A DNA stretch of 64,000 nt. Source: Ochromonas danica. Lineage: Eukaryota > Sar > Chrysophyceae > Chromulinales > Chromulinaceae. A program made the position numbers and the translations under genes. Shown piece after piece: positions 43,291 to 55,907 of the stretch. Within the stretch, counting starts at the first letter, position 1; each line of letters opens with the position of its first letter. The stretch is from positions 62,001 through 126,000 of the forward strand of contig VKHL01000064.1 in assembly GCA_015146655.1 (NCBI GenBank), read 5' to 3'. The notes beneath the pieces are model-generated. The model worked only from the letters and a program-made list of their open reading frames with translations, did not search any database and had not been told where the DNA came from.

Positions 43291-43608
43291 ACTAGACCAA
43301 CCTCTCTCTCTCTCTTATCCTCTCTAGATGGGTTAGTTAGGTGTTGTTAGCAAATAGTAGGAGACCTTGGTGTACATAAGAGATTAAACCAGGAAATTCA
43401 TAGTTAACTGAGTGAATAACACGACTTTCAGATCAGCGACTGACAACATGCGCATGTCTGACAGAAGAGATTAAACCAAGAAGTTCGCAGTTGATTCAGT
43501 GAAGAATACGACTTTAAGTGAACAAGTCAAGCATAATGAACAAGTCATCGTATGTTACTGTATATATTATAGACAAATGAATAGAATTGAGAAGGTATAC
43601 TACACTAC
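43291..43608. other. Spacer between LYR and UTP13 genes (convergent)
   Basis: No gene seen; a short duplicated segment (AGAGATTAAACCA followed by GTTGA or GTTAA) appears at about 43379 and 43466. Confidence 0.4.
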
Positions 43609-46600
43609 TTAGAATGCCTTCTTCGCCCTTTTCTTGCTACCCCGAGTGCTCGAGGCTGCTGCTACTACTGGTACTACTACCTCAGACACTTCCTCTTCTA
43701 CCTCATCAGACACTACCTCCACCTCCTCGGCTTTCTTCCTTTTCCTCTTCTTCTCTGGCTCGACGGCTACTATCTTAGAGGATGATTTCTCTTCTTTCCG
43801 TCGCTTCTTTACCACAGCTTGTACCTTACTCTCTTCTTCTTCTACCTCTTCATCCTCAACTACTACCTCCTCGCCTTCATCTTCTTCCTCCTCTTCTGCA
43901 GTAGTGTTACCAATATCTACCACTTCATCGTCATCTTCCTCCTCTACTACTACCTCATCATCATCGTCACCACTACTAACGACCATGTTATTACCCTCCT
44001 CCTCCACCTCATCACCACTACTATGTGGTAGTAGTCGAATAGGCTTCTGAAAGATAGAGAAAGGAATAATCTTCAAAGGTTCCATAGGAGGCATATTAGC
44101 ATTACCAGCTACTAACTCCAATAGAAACGATGCTTCAGATAGTCGATGTAATCGTTGTCCATGTCTTTCAGTATAAGCTATTAACCCTGGTAATGCTTCT
44201 TTGAAGACATCCATCTTTAATAAGGCTTCACTACCTAAGATACGTAGTAAACCATGTAGTACTACTTGACTTATTGTAGAGAATCTAGCATTAGTATTCC
44301 ATTCTTTCATATAGGTTATGACTTTTTCAATCTCTTCTAAGGTGAAAGTTGATAAGAAAGGATCTAATCGTGTAAATACACGACAGATTACTACCCCTTC
44401 TTCCTCTCCTTCATTACCATTACTACTACCACGATTTACATTATCTTGACTATCATCTTCTAAGATAGTTGTAAAGATTTGTAAGACTTTCGTTGTCATA
44501 TTTAACTTCAAAGCGGCCTTTAATGCTTTATGATAAGCTTTATTGTGCATATCATTTGATAATTGTTGTTCAATAATAATCTTCTCTTCCATAGCAACAA
44601 TACGTTTTTCATCTTCTTCGATGGTAACATCTTTCCATAGAATTAATTTACCATCACTACCACCTGACAATGCAAACTTTGTTATCATTTGATCAGTCAC
44701 AGATAATGAAGAAGATGTCGACTGTTTCTGTTTATCATCATCATTGTTATTATCAATGAGAAGGTTAGTAGTATTGTATGAGTTAGGTAAAGCTGTTAAT
44801 GCCCAAACACGATCTGTATGATCATCCATAGTCTGTTGACATTCACTAGAACGTAATGTATGCAATCTTAATAATCCATCAGCTGCACAAGATAACACTT
44901 GTTGTCCCATAGCAACATAGACAGCTTGCAAGACAGAAGCACTATGGCCTTCGATAGATCGTAAGATACTATAATCAACCATAGACCATAGCTTAATCGT
45001 ACGATCACCTGAACAAGAGAGTAAGACTTTGTCGATAGGAGAGAAGACAACCTTCCAGACACCTCGTTTATGTCCTTTTAAAGTAGCAATAGGTGACAAA
45101 TCAAGACTATTCCATAGACGAATAGTCTTATCTTGTGAGGCAGAAGCAATGAGAGAGTCATTAGGTGAAGCTAATAGACAATTAATATCTTTCTCATGTC
45201 CTCGTACACTATGACTTGACATGACCTTTACTAATGCATCCCCAGTAGATGATGATGATTCATAGGTATGAAGTGGTAGAGCATATCTCTTAATCACTTT
45301 ATCTCCTGCACCACTGACTAAGAAGACTTTACGAGAGGCATAGCTAGCAGCACATTGAGAGATGGTTACAGCACCTACTGCTTCAGTATGACCAGTACAA
45401 ATTGCTTTACATTGCCAATAATAGGAACCACTTGAACTAGTAGTATGATACCATAGTCGACTAGTATGATCTTTTGATGAAGTTACTAACCATTTCCTAT
45501 AGAATCAAGACAACCATAACAAAGGTTAGCAATGATGATGTAACACATGTACACAGAGAAACAACAGACAATGACAACAATAATGATGAATGTACAAGGG
45601 TTGATTGAGGTCTCTAACCATGAATAATTCACTCTACCATATAGACTATTATCAATCATAACCTATCTCACTATACCAACTCTAATTATCATTTACGAGG
45701 AAGAAGACAACTCATTTTAAGCTACTTCTTCTCTTATCATGATATGACAAGTAGTAAAGCAAGGATAAATCATGATTAATACCAGTCATGGTCTAATGAG
45801 GCTAAAGACACACCCACCCTCTAAAGTTAAGTATATTCTAGCAAGAAATTTGACCAAGACAGCTCATCAGTGTTCTATCAACTTTATATAGCTGATAGAT
45901 ATCTTTGTTGTTTGGCTTCGATATCTTGCAATACACACAAAATACAAAATACGCATAGAAGATGTTTGTTGGACTTCCAGGAGGAGAGATGATATGAAAA
46001 CACCTTCTCCTCTAACTATATGCCAACATATTTCATTTAGCACGAGAAATAACCCTATTGGACATTGCTAATCTGCATACTGCAATTAACTATCAACAGG
46101 GAGATACGTCATGCACTACATACACCCACACATACACTACTACTGCTAGAATACTTACCCATCAGGTGAACTATCAACTGCTAAGATAATATCATGATGA
46201 CCTTCTAGTATATCACAATGTTGATCTTGATCAATCACACGTACTTGTGCTGAATTGGTCACTACTGCTACAGAGAATCTAGCTTTACTATCCTGAGGTT
46301 GACATGATGAAGCTAACAAGGAGAAGTCAAGAATATCCCCATAACTACCAATCAGAATACGCTCAGGATGCATAGATAAGTTAGAAGCACTACCAGTTGA
46401 CTTAGTAGTGATTAACTTGGAGAGTTTCTCTAAGGAGAAGAAGGAGATATTATAATCTTTACTCACAGAGACAATCTCTTGTTTTGTTGGTAAAACAAAG
46501 AGATGAGTTAATCCACGTAAGTTTAATATCTCTTCTGAGATAGTAATCCCATCACTTGAATCAGATAAGGATGATAATGGGATCTGACCTAAAGACTTGT

Positions 46601-47897
46601 AAGTTAACTCATCGGATGATTTCTTCTGACATGATAGTATTCGAATGACTCCTTTAGCACCAGCTGTTAAGAGGACATAGTCTTCATCTTTACTACTGCT
46701 AGTTGACTTCTTCTTACCACTTGTTGTTTTATTATTACTACTACTTGGTAAGAAGGTTACAGCTTCTAACTCTTCCATAATAGGAACAGTCTTTAGATGT
46801 GTAAACGTAGTGAGATCATAAAAGTTTAACACCTATATAGAATAAACAAACCAAACAATATTAGCATGATTATTAGTGAAATAATATAGGCAATCAATAC
46901 ATATACAACAGTGGTAATTTAAGTAATTGTTTTATACATTTTATAACCCATATATCATAAGATAGGATATAGGGCAGATAGAATAATATAAAAATCATTA
47001 GTGATTTATTATAGCATCCGAACAATCCCAAGGGAACACTAGATTCTATTCCTCTCAGGTATCAATAGATGCCACCCACCCCCGGTATTATATACACAAG
47101 CACACCATATAGAGAGACACACACAGAGATATCACACTAACTACACATCATACTCACCTTATCTCTTCCAGCAGAAACCATAAGACGATGATCATCTGAA
47201 AAGCTTAATTGTGTTGGTAGACTAACATGTTCTTGAAAGACAGCACGACATGAGGATGTATTTAAATCATAACATCGTATCGTTGTATCATCACTTGTTG
47301 TAAATAATAATAATTCTTTGCCTAAATACTGAAATTGAACATTTCGTATTAAATCATTATGTCCTGTAAAACTATGTGTACAATATCCTTTCATAATATC
47401 CCATACACGTATTGACTTATCCGCAGATCCGGTAGCAATTAATGTACCTGTAGGATCATATTCCATACATAAGATTGGCATACGATGTGCTCGTAAGTTC
47501 TTTGTTGTAACTTTTTCTTTCCATAACCAATGACGAAGTGTAAACTTTGTCGTTGCGATAACAATTTCTTGATGATTAGGATGTAAAGCAAAAGTTGAAA
47601 TCGTCTCATACTCTTCAGGATGATCAATGAGTAAGATAGGATTGGATGGATCTTTAACATGAGTAATCTTTAAATTGCCTTCATATTCACAAAAGATTGT
47701 CTCTTCATCTTGAGCAAAGACTATCTATATATGACATGACATGACAAAGGGAGGGAAGGGAGGAGTTAGTGGTGGTGTACGGGTGGTGTGATGGTGATAG
47801 TAAGTGATTTATTTACCTTGCCACCTTTATAGAATGGATCCCAGACTTTCTGAGCTTTCCAGACTTTAGATAGACCATCATCACCTGCCTTGAGCAT
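43609..47897 (-). CDS. UTP13: UTP13/TBL3, WD40 subunit of the small-subunit processome
   Basis: Four exons: 47897-47817, 47724-47158, 46832-46159 and 45496-43609, giving 1069 aa. Introns are 92, 325 and 662 bp; phase is kept at all. UTP13 is part of the UTP-B complex that binds pre-18S rRNA with U3 snoRNP. Seen: the family start VWDPFYKGGK, about a dozen WD repeats (for example ATGSADKSIRVWDIMKGYC, ASASQDKTIRLWNSLDL and SCSGDRTIKLWSM), then the UTP13 helical C-terminal domain (KALKAALKLNMTTKVLQIF). A 200-residue acidic-then-basic tail, rich in Glu, Asp, Val and Lys and ending in GSKKRAKKAF, is absent from yeast and human proteins (about 810 aa) and comes from GAG/GAT repeats. Probably nucleolar. 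Confidence 0.9.
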
Positions 47898-49289
47898 ATT
47901 ATAGGTAGGATGAGATAGAATGTATAGAGTAGGGTATGGAAAGGTATGATATGGTGGTAGAGTAAGTGAAATTGATTTGATTCTGATGAGAGGCTGGCAA
48001 AGACGCAGTCCTCACAGCCATTGATATGAAATAACGCGTTTTCCACAAGTGTTTGTAGTTTATTTTCAAAAGCTCTGATATGAAATACCTTATTTCTGTA
48101 TTAAGCAATTCCTTAAACAACTTATCCTTAGCAAAATGAAGATCAATACCAAATACTACTATTGCTCATATGCTCTCTCAATTGCTAAACAGTAGCAAGA
48201 ATTATAGTAATCGGGCCCTGAGTTAATACTTTCTTTTAGATAGTCATCCTTCATTCTAATGTCGTGGTCAAGCCCAAGGGTCTTTCTGCTACATCTTGAT
48301 ACTAACTGACTGACAATATAAAATGTTGTCCATATCTGAGTAGTTCCAAAATGGGCAGAGGCACTTTCATGCTTTAAGTTGTATGGTCGATGCCAGCCAA
48401 GGGTTTCATGCAGCTTGTCTCTCGTTGTGGACAAGCTGTTTAGTTAGACCATATTGGCAAACTTATCTGCAGTCGTTATACACTTTTGCTAGAGTAAATA
48501 TAAGCTGGTATATCGATAGCTAAGTTGCATACTGTAAAATATATGAGCTTTGATTGATCGCAGGGAAAAGGCTTGCTTAGTGGTCTTTCGAACCAGACTG
48601 GAAAGAGAGCAGCTTGTTGTCCAACAGCGGCGCGAATATTCCCTAACGAATTTGTGGTGCAAATCCACTGATAGCATTGCATTTTGCAAAGTTTCACTTT
48701 TCGACTTCCATTTACCACGATGGTCTGACAACAGGCAGAATCAAGAATGTCTTTTTCCCACAAAAGTTACATTATCTGAGCCACCAAACGAATAGAGTAA
48801 TAAGATATCACTTTGAAAATGATATCATGATATGATATCGGATATCCATAGTAGAAATTGCCAAAAACAGTTCTCAAAATTGCATTGAAGTTGAACGATA
48901 TTGTGGGCAAGGGCTGTAGTGGAAGTTGAGGTCAAACAAACCCTCATTTTGGGAAGTTAATCATCTTTCCTCACGCGTTTTGGGAAGTTAACGACCTTCC
49001 AAAACATCTCTCCTCGCCACCACACAGAAGACAGTGCAGTGCAGGTTGCGGTGAATTGGGAAGTTAAACACCCTTGCACTGCTTGCCATGCACGGCCTCA
49101 AGTGATTGCCAACTTGCAGGTGGAATCATTGCCTTATCCTAGTGGATTGCACCTGATTGCTCAGAATTTATTGAATCATCCTTCAATAATTTATTTCCTT
49201 TTTTTGCAAAATCATTATCCTTCTACTTTGAAAGGATTTTTTCGTCTTTAGTTAAAAGTAAAATACCTTGATTTCCAATCAATTTGAAG
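47898..49289. other. 1.4-kb spacer with AAGTTAA motifs
   Basis: No gene supported. Base composition and the presence of several overlapping short frames at 48159-48763 (minus strand) suggest a possible decayed gene or element, but no domain is recognisable. Three GGGAAGTTAA motifs lie at 48951-49067, in the promoter of the next gene. GATATC-rich palindromic sequence at about 48804-48846. Confidence 0.4.
48951..49067. promoter_or_regulatory. Three GGGAAGTTAA motifs upstream of a plastid-protein gene
   Basis: AAGTTAA starts at 48954, 48985 and 49061, each preceded by GGG, 220-340 bp before the ATG at 49290. Same core as the 42.6-kb cluster. Confidence 0.4.
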
Positions 49290-50076
49290 ATGGCAACAAT
49301 AGCAAGAATTATTCTTTTACTGGCTTTAGTTGCAAGCTGCACTGCCTTTGTTCAACGTTTCGTTGCTTCTCGTCGTAATGCAATTTTAATGGCAAGTGAT
49401 GCTAAAAAAGAGCAATGGCCTGGTAATCGACCTCCTCTTCCTCATATGGAATTATTAGAACAAAGAATGGATGCCACTTGGGGACGTGGTAGATATCGTG
49501 AAGAGGTTTGGGTTGATAAGGGTAACCCTTCTAATGAATGGTGGCTTGCTTATACTCCTTCTGAAGAAGAAGCTGAGGCTGCTGCAAAGGGATACAATTT
49601 CACTGATTTAGATGGCTTCTTCAAGGCAAGTTACACCCTTCCCCTGTCCTGCCCCTTCTACCCGCGCGTATACTCTTGCCTCCTATATCCTCTCCTGCAA
49701 CTTGCAATCTAATAATTACCTTATATTCTTTAATAGGAGAAGGGCATTGATTATGACAAGGCATTTGCTGAGGCTAGGGCATTAGCCGATCAAAAGTTCC
49801 AGGTTTACCTGAAGGTATGAGAGACTTCTCTATCTTAACTCCTTGCCAAAGCCTATACTAATACTCTTTTATAACAATAATTAACAGGAGAAGAAGGCTG
49901 CTAGAGAGAACTTTGACATCCAGAAGTTCTTCCAGCTGCAGAAGCAGTTGTTCGATCTGCAAAGAGTTGCCTATGATGTTGCCTTCAAGCTGGCTGATAA
50001 TGAGCTCCAGAAGGCTAAGGGTCAACCTACTCATGATGAGGAGGACACTTGTGAGCACTACCATAATGAAGCTTAA
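49290..50076 (+). CDS. Predicted plastid-targeted protein of unknown function
   Basis: Three exons: 49290-49625, 49737-49814 and 49888-50076; 200 aa. Intron 1 appears to be GC-AG (AAG|GCAAGT), intron 2 is GT-AG, and both rejoin at Lys|Glu-Lys. The N-terminus is a textbook heterokont plastid presequence: MATIARIILLLALVASC, then TAFVQRFVASRR. The mature part is rich in charged and aromatic residues (WGRGRYREEVWVDKG, NEWWLAYTPSEEEAEAAAKG), then a helical region rich in Gln, Lys and Leu (FQLQKQLFDLQRVAYDVAF) and a His/Glu tail. I do not recognise the family. The mature protein looks soluble. Confidence 0.75.
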
Positions 50077-50428
50077 AGAATGTCTAGTTTCTATTGCTAC
50101 TGTTGCCAGCCACCCTTTTTCATCTCTAACCCTCCTTTTAATAGTAAAGCATTGCTAGCTACCATTCCTACCCATTCTGTTAATAACCTTAACTGTTGAC
50201 GTTATCTCTCTCAGAAAGCTACTACTTGCCTAATGACTTATAACGAGAGGATTTAAATAGTTACAGTGTATTTTAACAAGCTTAAAATATACAGAAATTA
50301 GACAACTTGAGTACTATCTATCACGATAGTACAAAGTGTATGTACGTGAAGTTGAGAAGAGAAAGGAGACTGTTTATCCCACCATCTCTGTTGCCCCAGA
50401 TAAGATTTGAGATAGTTGCAGTAGTTGA

Positions 50429-51037
50429 TTATAGTCCAGCATAGGCCTCAATGCTTGACTTACCAGGTGCTAACTTAATCTCAACCTTTTCTAGTTTACT
50501 TTGCAAAGTTCTCACTTCTTCCTCTCTACGATAATATTCTTGTAATTCAGGTGGTACTTGTGTATTACTAGGAGGATATCCTAATTTCTCACATAGAACA
50601 TTTTCAATCTCTAATTTCCCTTTATAGAGATCAATAAAGTTCTTTAATTGTTTGGCTTTACGTTGTTGAGATGCTTCATATTGTAACATAATTCTTAACT
50701 TGATTAAGATCTTTTGTACTTCAAGATAGGTATTATACTTCTCAACAACTTCTTTTTGATGATTATTTTCCACGTCATGATTACCTCCATCAGCATGATG
50801 ATGATGATTGAGTTGATGATGATCATATTTCTCTTTCATTTCTTCTAAAGTAGCTTTAATTTTAGGATCTAAAGCATAGCATGGTTTCATCATTCTAGAA
50901 GCAATAACCTTCTTGCTCGAGAGGACAAGAAGCTTTCCAGAAGAAGATGATGATGAAGATGAGGTTAAGAGTCCATAGGTTGTCTCCATTTGCATCCAAG
51001 CAAGAAGTCCAAGAGAAAGGAGGAAAGAAAAGTACAT
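50429..51037 (-). CDS. Signal-peptide-bearing coiled-coil protein, unknown function
   Basis: Single exon, 202 aa, ATG at 51037. The first 22 residues are a likely signal peptide (MYFSFLLSLGLLAWMQ), then a poly-Ser stretch and basic residues; no clear aromatic +1 residue, so plastid import is only possible. The remainder is highly helical, with Lys/Glu-rich heptads (EVQKILIKLRIMLQYEASQQRKAKQLKNF and EEEVRTLQSKLEKVEIKLAPG are its two best segments), interrupted by a His/Asn-rich linker. It converges with the previous gene, with 352 bp between the two stop codons. Not recognised. Confidence 0.6.
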   Translation of the reverse strand: MYFSFLLSLGLLAWMQMETTYGLLTSSSSSSSSGKLLVLSSKKVIASRMMKPCYALDPKIKATLEEMKEKYDHHQLNHHHHADGGNHDVENNHQKEVVEKYNTYLEVQKILIKLRIMLQYEASQQRKAKQLKNFIDLYKGKLEIENVLCEKLGYPPSNTQVPPELQEYYRREEEVRTLQSKLEKVEIKLAPGKSSIEAYAGL

Positions 51038-51619
51038 GTTGTTATTTGATTGATTGATTTGTTTGAGTTTAGGAATGAAATTCTTCTAAAGAGTTCTCTC
51101 TTTCACTGCTTGTTGCATGAGTTGGTGTCAGCCAAGATGCAAGCAAAGTGACCTGGCCATTGAGGGAGCGAAACAGTCCAGGCAAAATCTCACAGAAACG
51201 CCATTTTAACTCGTTAAAACACATAAATCAAACTATCTCAAGATTTTTCATTCCTAAATTCTAAAACACGGAAATCCGAATCTTCGAAAATGCGAATATT
51301 GAATAAAGGGATTTTTTATCGATATTTTTAGGGTTGGAAAAGCCAAGAAAAAGGATGAAAAAAACTGAAAAAAGTGCAACGGTGCAAGTTGAGCTTCAAG
51401 CACCACCACCACACCACTCACTGCCAAGCCACCAGCAGCCACTCTGTGAGTGAGAGAGGGCAGCACACGCCCCACCCAGCCTGTGCGTGCGAGCAGGACA
51501 GCCAGCCACTGACTGCTGCCAATCAATCATTCCCTCACTCACAATCAAATTCACTTACATTCCTTTCCTTTAGGAATCTACTACTACTTTCTACTCCTTT
51601 TTCTTACTTCAAATTAAAG
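51038..51619. other. Divergent promoter region between the coiled-coil and CCCH genes
   Basis: No gene seen. CACCACCACCACACCACTCA-like and CCAGCC-rich stretches at about 51395-51535 look like leader or GC-rich promoter sequence for the CCCH gene. Confidence 0.45.
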
Positions 51620-52379
51620 ATGTCTAACGTTTGTTATGCTTTCCAAAGAGGTAAGGAATTAAGAATTTTGTGGATTTTGAAACTTTCCTTTTTGATTGAA
51701 AAGGAAAACAATGGAATCCTGGAAGTATGACTTCTAACTGAACTTTCTCTCAATTTTCTGATCATTAGGCGAATGCACCCGCGGTGATGGCTGCAGATTC
51801 TCTCATGATTCTAATGGTGCTCCTTCTTCTAGACCTCCTCGTTCTTCTGGTGGTGTTTGCTATGCATTCCAACGTGGTGAATGCGACCGTGGTGATGCTT
51901 GCAGATTCTCTCATGATCAGAGTGGTGCTGGTGGTGACTTTGGCGGTGACCGTCCTCGTAGCACTGTTTGCTATGCTTTCCAGCGTGGAGAGTGTGATCG
52001 TGGTAGCGCTTGCCGCTTTTCTCACGATTTGTCTGGTTCTTCTGAGCCTCCTCGTCGTGCCCCTTCTTCCGGTGGTGTCTGCTATGCTTTCCAGCGTGGT
52101 GAATGCGACCGTGGCAGTGCTTGCCGTTTCTCCCATGATTCTGGATCTGGTGCTCCTTCTCGTTCTTCTGGTGGTAACTCAAATGTTTGCTACAAGTTCC
52201 AAAGAGGAGAGTGTGATCGCGGTGATGCTTGCCGCTTCAGCCATGACTTGAGCGGTGCTTCTGCTCCTGCCCCTCGTGGTGGTGGAGGTGAGAAGCGTGG
52301 AGTTTGTTACTCTTTCCAGCGCGGTGAATGCACTCGTGGTGATGCTTGCCGCTTCTCTCATGAAGTTGATGCTCATTAA
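51620..52379 (+). CDS. Six-finger CCCH zinc-finger protein
   Basis: Two exons, 51620-51650 and 51769-52379; 118-bp intron; 213 aa. CCCH fingers usually bind single-stranded RNA. It has six near-identical C-x7-C-x5-C-x3-H fingers at residues 5-23, 41-59, 78-96, 115-133, 151-169 and 190-208, each with the pattern CYAFQRGECxRGxxCRFSH, joined by Ser/Gly/Pro linkers. The intron cuts the first finger after its FQR. Nothing else is present: no RRM, no catalytic domain, no signal peptide. The fingers differ more at silent than at coding positions, consistent with old duplication under constraint. Probably a nuclear or cytosolic RNA-binding protein. Confidence 0.9.
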
Positions 52380-53684
52380 TGGCCTCACCTTCTATGGGGG
52401 TGGTGGGCGGTGTCATAATCATTTCCTTCATTATGCTGATTTGTGGTTCTACAGCATTGTGAATATACTAAGGAATGATTATGTGAAATTTTGAACTGTA
52501 TCAGAACCATCAAGATACATGTTACTACAAGCTTTAGTTATGAAGAAGGGTTCGTCAAGTTACGACCTGATTATTGTACCTATATGAAAAAAGTGTGTTG
52601 ATACTGAAAATGAGCCAAATTGACCTTGTGGTCATTTTAGTGAGGCTGCTCGTTGCTTTACATTGGAAGCAAGAGCATTTGCGGAGAGGAGAAGTTGTGC
52701 GGTCTGGTTCTACTGAGGAGATTTATTGGAGTTCTGAAGGGATCTGTCTTTATGGAATGTGTGATGATGTTTAATGTCATTCAGTTCGTCATAGTAGGCT
52801 TTGGGATAAAGGGTGTGTAAATTGGGATAGGGATTAAATAAGGTTCAGCATGTAATAATATATGGTCATTTTTTTACATCAATATTAGACTCTTCAAGAA
52901 GCAACATACCAGACTAGACAAGTTCTAGTATTTGCTAACACCATCCACAAACTGACATGGCCAACACTCTACAGAGTGTTCCCAACATTCTTGCTTCCGT
53001 TCAAGTACTTTACATCAAAACGAAATAAAAACATAACTAGTACTAGAGTAGGATTGATTTCATCCAACAATGACTAGACTAAACTTTACATTTTTTTGTT
53101 CCATATAGACTAGAAGAAAGTAGCGCTTAAATAAAATCGATATAGAAGTGAGGTACTCTCACAAACTGCATAGAACCAACCAAGCACACACGCACAAACA
53201 CATTGATTAGCAAGCAAGTAGTTCAATTTCCCAGAACACAAGAGAGGAGGATCAAGAAGATACTACTACTATAACTGCTATAACTGCAGTATGTATAGAA
53301 GGCTACAGTAGATAATGTGTTCTCTTGGACTCGACTACTAACCAACTACTACCTCTACATGATGATCATCAACATACACACAACACATATCAACTGCTTC
53401 ATTCCTTTCCAAGAAAAAAATAAATTAAATCAAAAGAAAAGAAAACGAAATCACCACATATAACAACAGTTCCAACAATGACAAGAGAAGAACTAACTGC
53501 TGTAATATTTAATATGATCAACACGAATCATCATCATGTTAAAACGTAGACATCAATAATCTCTTAGAAAGGTATAGAATGAAGAAATGGAATAAAAAGC
53601 TAATACATCAAACATAAGGTCAGCGAAGACCATCAACAAGAAGTCTAAGGTAATGGACAGTGATCATCTTAAAGGACACCTTGG
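52380..53684. other. 1.3-kb spacer between two convergent genes
   Basis: No gene supported. A 66-codon open frame at 52574-52774 has no recognisable domain and a non-ATG-favoured context. AT-rich and AC-rich sequence; both 3' ends lie here. Confidence 0.45.
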
Positions 53685-55820
53685 CTATGCACTTAAAGGG
53701 GCAGGTCTCACAGATGCAATTGCTTGAATATTATGACAACAATTGATACCATGAAAAGATCCAACCATTCTTAGCAACCATTGAAACCCTCGTGCAAGCT
53801 TCCCTTTCTTCTTATTGTTAGAAGAAGAAATTACATAGATAATCTTTGCACTACGAACTTCCCCATCACCAACACCAGCATTGGTGCTAGCACCTCTGCC
53901 ATCAACACAGCCACCACTACTATGATTAGTACCACCACCACCATTACCAGTATCACTCATAACACTATGAGCACGAGAACTGTGGTTAACACCATTGACA
54001 GTATCACCATGACCTCGAGTACTATTAGTGACAATACCACCAAGACCAAGACCAATACCAAGACGTGTCTCACCCCCCATAGTACTAGGTGATAACTCTT
54101 GATGCATCATGAAGTCATCATGTCTCTTCATCGTCTTCTCATTCCCATAAGAAGGTCTAAAGGTTAACATTCTTCTGGTAGATAAGACTTCACGACATGG
54201 AATATCTTTCTCTCCTTTCTCAAAGAGATCATCAGTCTCAACATTACAAATAGAAGTAGAATGGAATAATCCTCTCTGATGATCAATACAATTATCATGA
54301 TAATCATCTTTTGTTACTGCGTTGCATATCATAGGGAGAGGTTCTAAAGTATCCGTTAGACTAGCAGCATGACGGAAATCACAAGGTAGCCAAAACACAA
54401 CTACCATCACGTTATCATGGTTATCATAAGAAAGCTCTTTCATTCCTCCACATTCATCTTGTAGAATAGCATGACAAAGAGAGTAAACACAGTCTTTTAA
54501 GACCATCTCATATCTATCATGACCACGACGAGATGATGGTAGTGTTGTTGAAGGAAGTACTACTCTATCACTACCATGAACATCTGTCTCATGTATTATG
54601 TTGTCAGCACCTTGTTCAGAAGATGATTTAACACGTGGAATGACAAAGATCACCTCCAGTCTTCCTTTCCATACTCCCCCACCTACAACTGATTGAGACC
54701 AGATCTCTTGCTGTACTCTCATAGTAATCTTAGAGGAAGAACGAACCTCATATTCTCCCTTACTCTTCTCCAATGATGATGATAATGAAGCTGATGATGA
54801 TCGGCATTCTACATGGTCATGATATGCTAAGAAGGTTTCAATAGCTAGTATCAATCCTGGTAGATCCATATTCATCTCAAGAGAGGAAGAAGAGAGGTAG
54901 TAGCCATCCTCTAACTCCTCCTCCTTCTCCTTTATACACTTCTTCTGATCATACTTCTCATAGTTAACAGTAAGATGAGGATAGTTAAGCATGACTTTCT
55001 CAATCTGTGCATAGATAAGAGACTCTTTCATAAACTGTTTCATAGGAGAGAAGGTATTCATAAGAAAGGAATTACGACTATGGAATTGGAAAGGATCTAA
55101 TAGATAATGATGTAGTCCATGAGGTAAGAAAGGTCTCATGGATAATAAGGAGAGATCAACTAGTTCCTTCACTATCGCAATCTTCTTCCAGAACTTCTCT
55201 ATCATCTCAATCAACTCTTTCTTCTGTCTACTCTCTTTATCAAATGAAGAATAGGATAGCCATGCTTGATAAAGGTCTTCCTTATCTTGAGAGAGGCTAT
55301 GTAAAGGTTCTTGTAGACGATAGTTTCCAGTGAGGACTAGCTTGGCTAATGAGAGAGATTCACGAATCTCATCCCTTCTTCGTTCTTCCAAGATAGTGGA
55401 GATTATCATAGCAAACTCTATTAAAAGGGATTTCTCACGGTCCGTAAAGATGGTTTGATCTCGTGGCTGACTATCCAGGAGACACAGACCACCTACTCGA
55501 ACGCCACCACAGAAGATAGTCAAGCCTACGAGAAATCGGACTGTAGTCTTATACTGACTGCTGGCAGTTGTTGTTGTAGAAGGGAGAAATAACTTAGACA
55601 GGGCAGTCTTCACTTTATCTTCTCTTGCTTCTTCTAGGGTATCATAGTAGACAGTAAAGTCTGATCGGTGGAGGAGGTAGTGGAGTTGAACTTGATTGAC
55701 AGAAGTTGACAAGTCTTCTGGTTGTGTGAGACATGTCATGGGTGCTTCGATAGTAGTAGTTCGAAAAGAGGCTATAACCGTCTCAATCTGATACCATCGT
55801 TCCACACACACACACACACA

Positions 55821-55907
<87 letters not shown>

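Noticed and set aside
48804-48846. GATATC-rich palindromic stretch.
   Set aside because: Short, AT-rich and imperfect; consistent with local composition.
52574-52774. A 66-codon open frame downstream of the CCCH gene.
   Set aside because: No start context, no domain and no neighbour support.
55803-55905. A Cys-Val run in a translated frame that looked like a long protein start.
   Set aside because: It is the CA/GT microsatellite inside the intron; the real exon begins at 55787.
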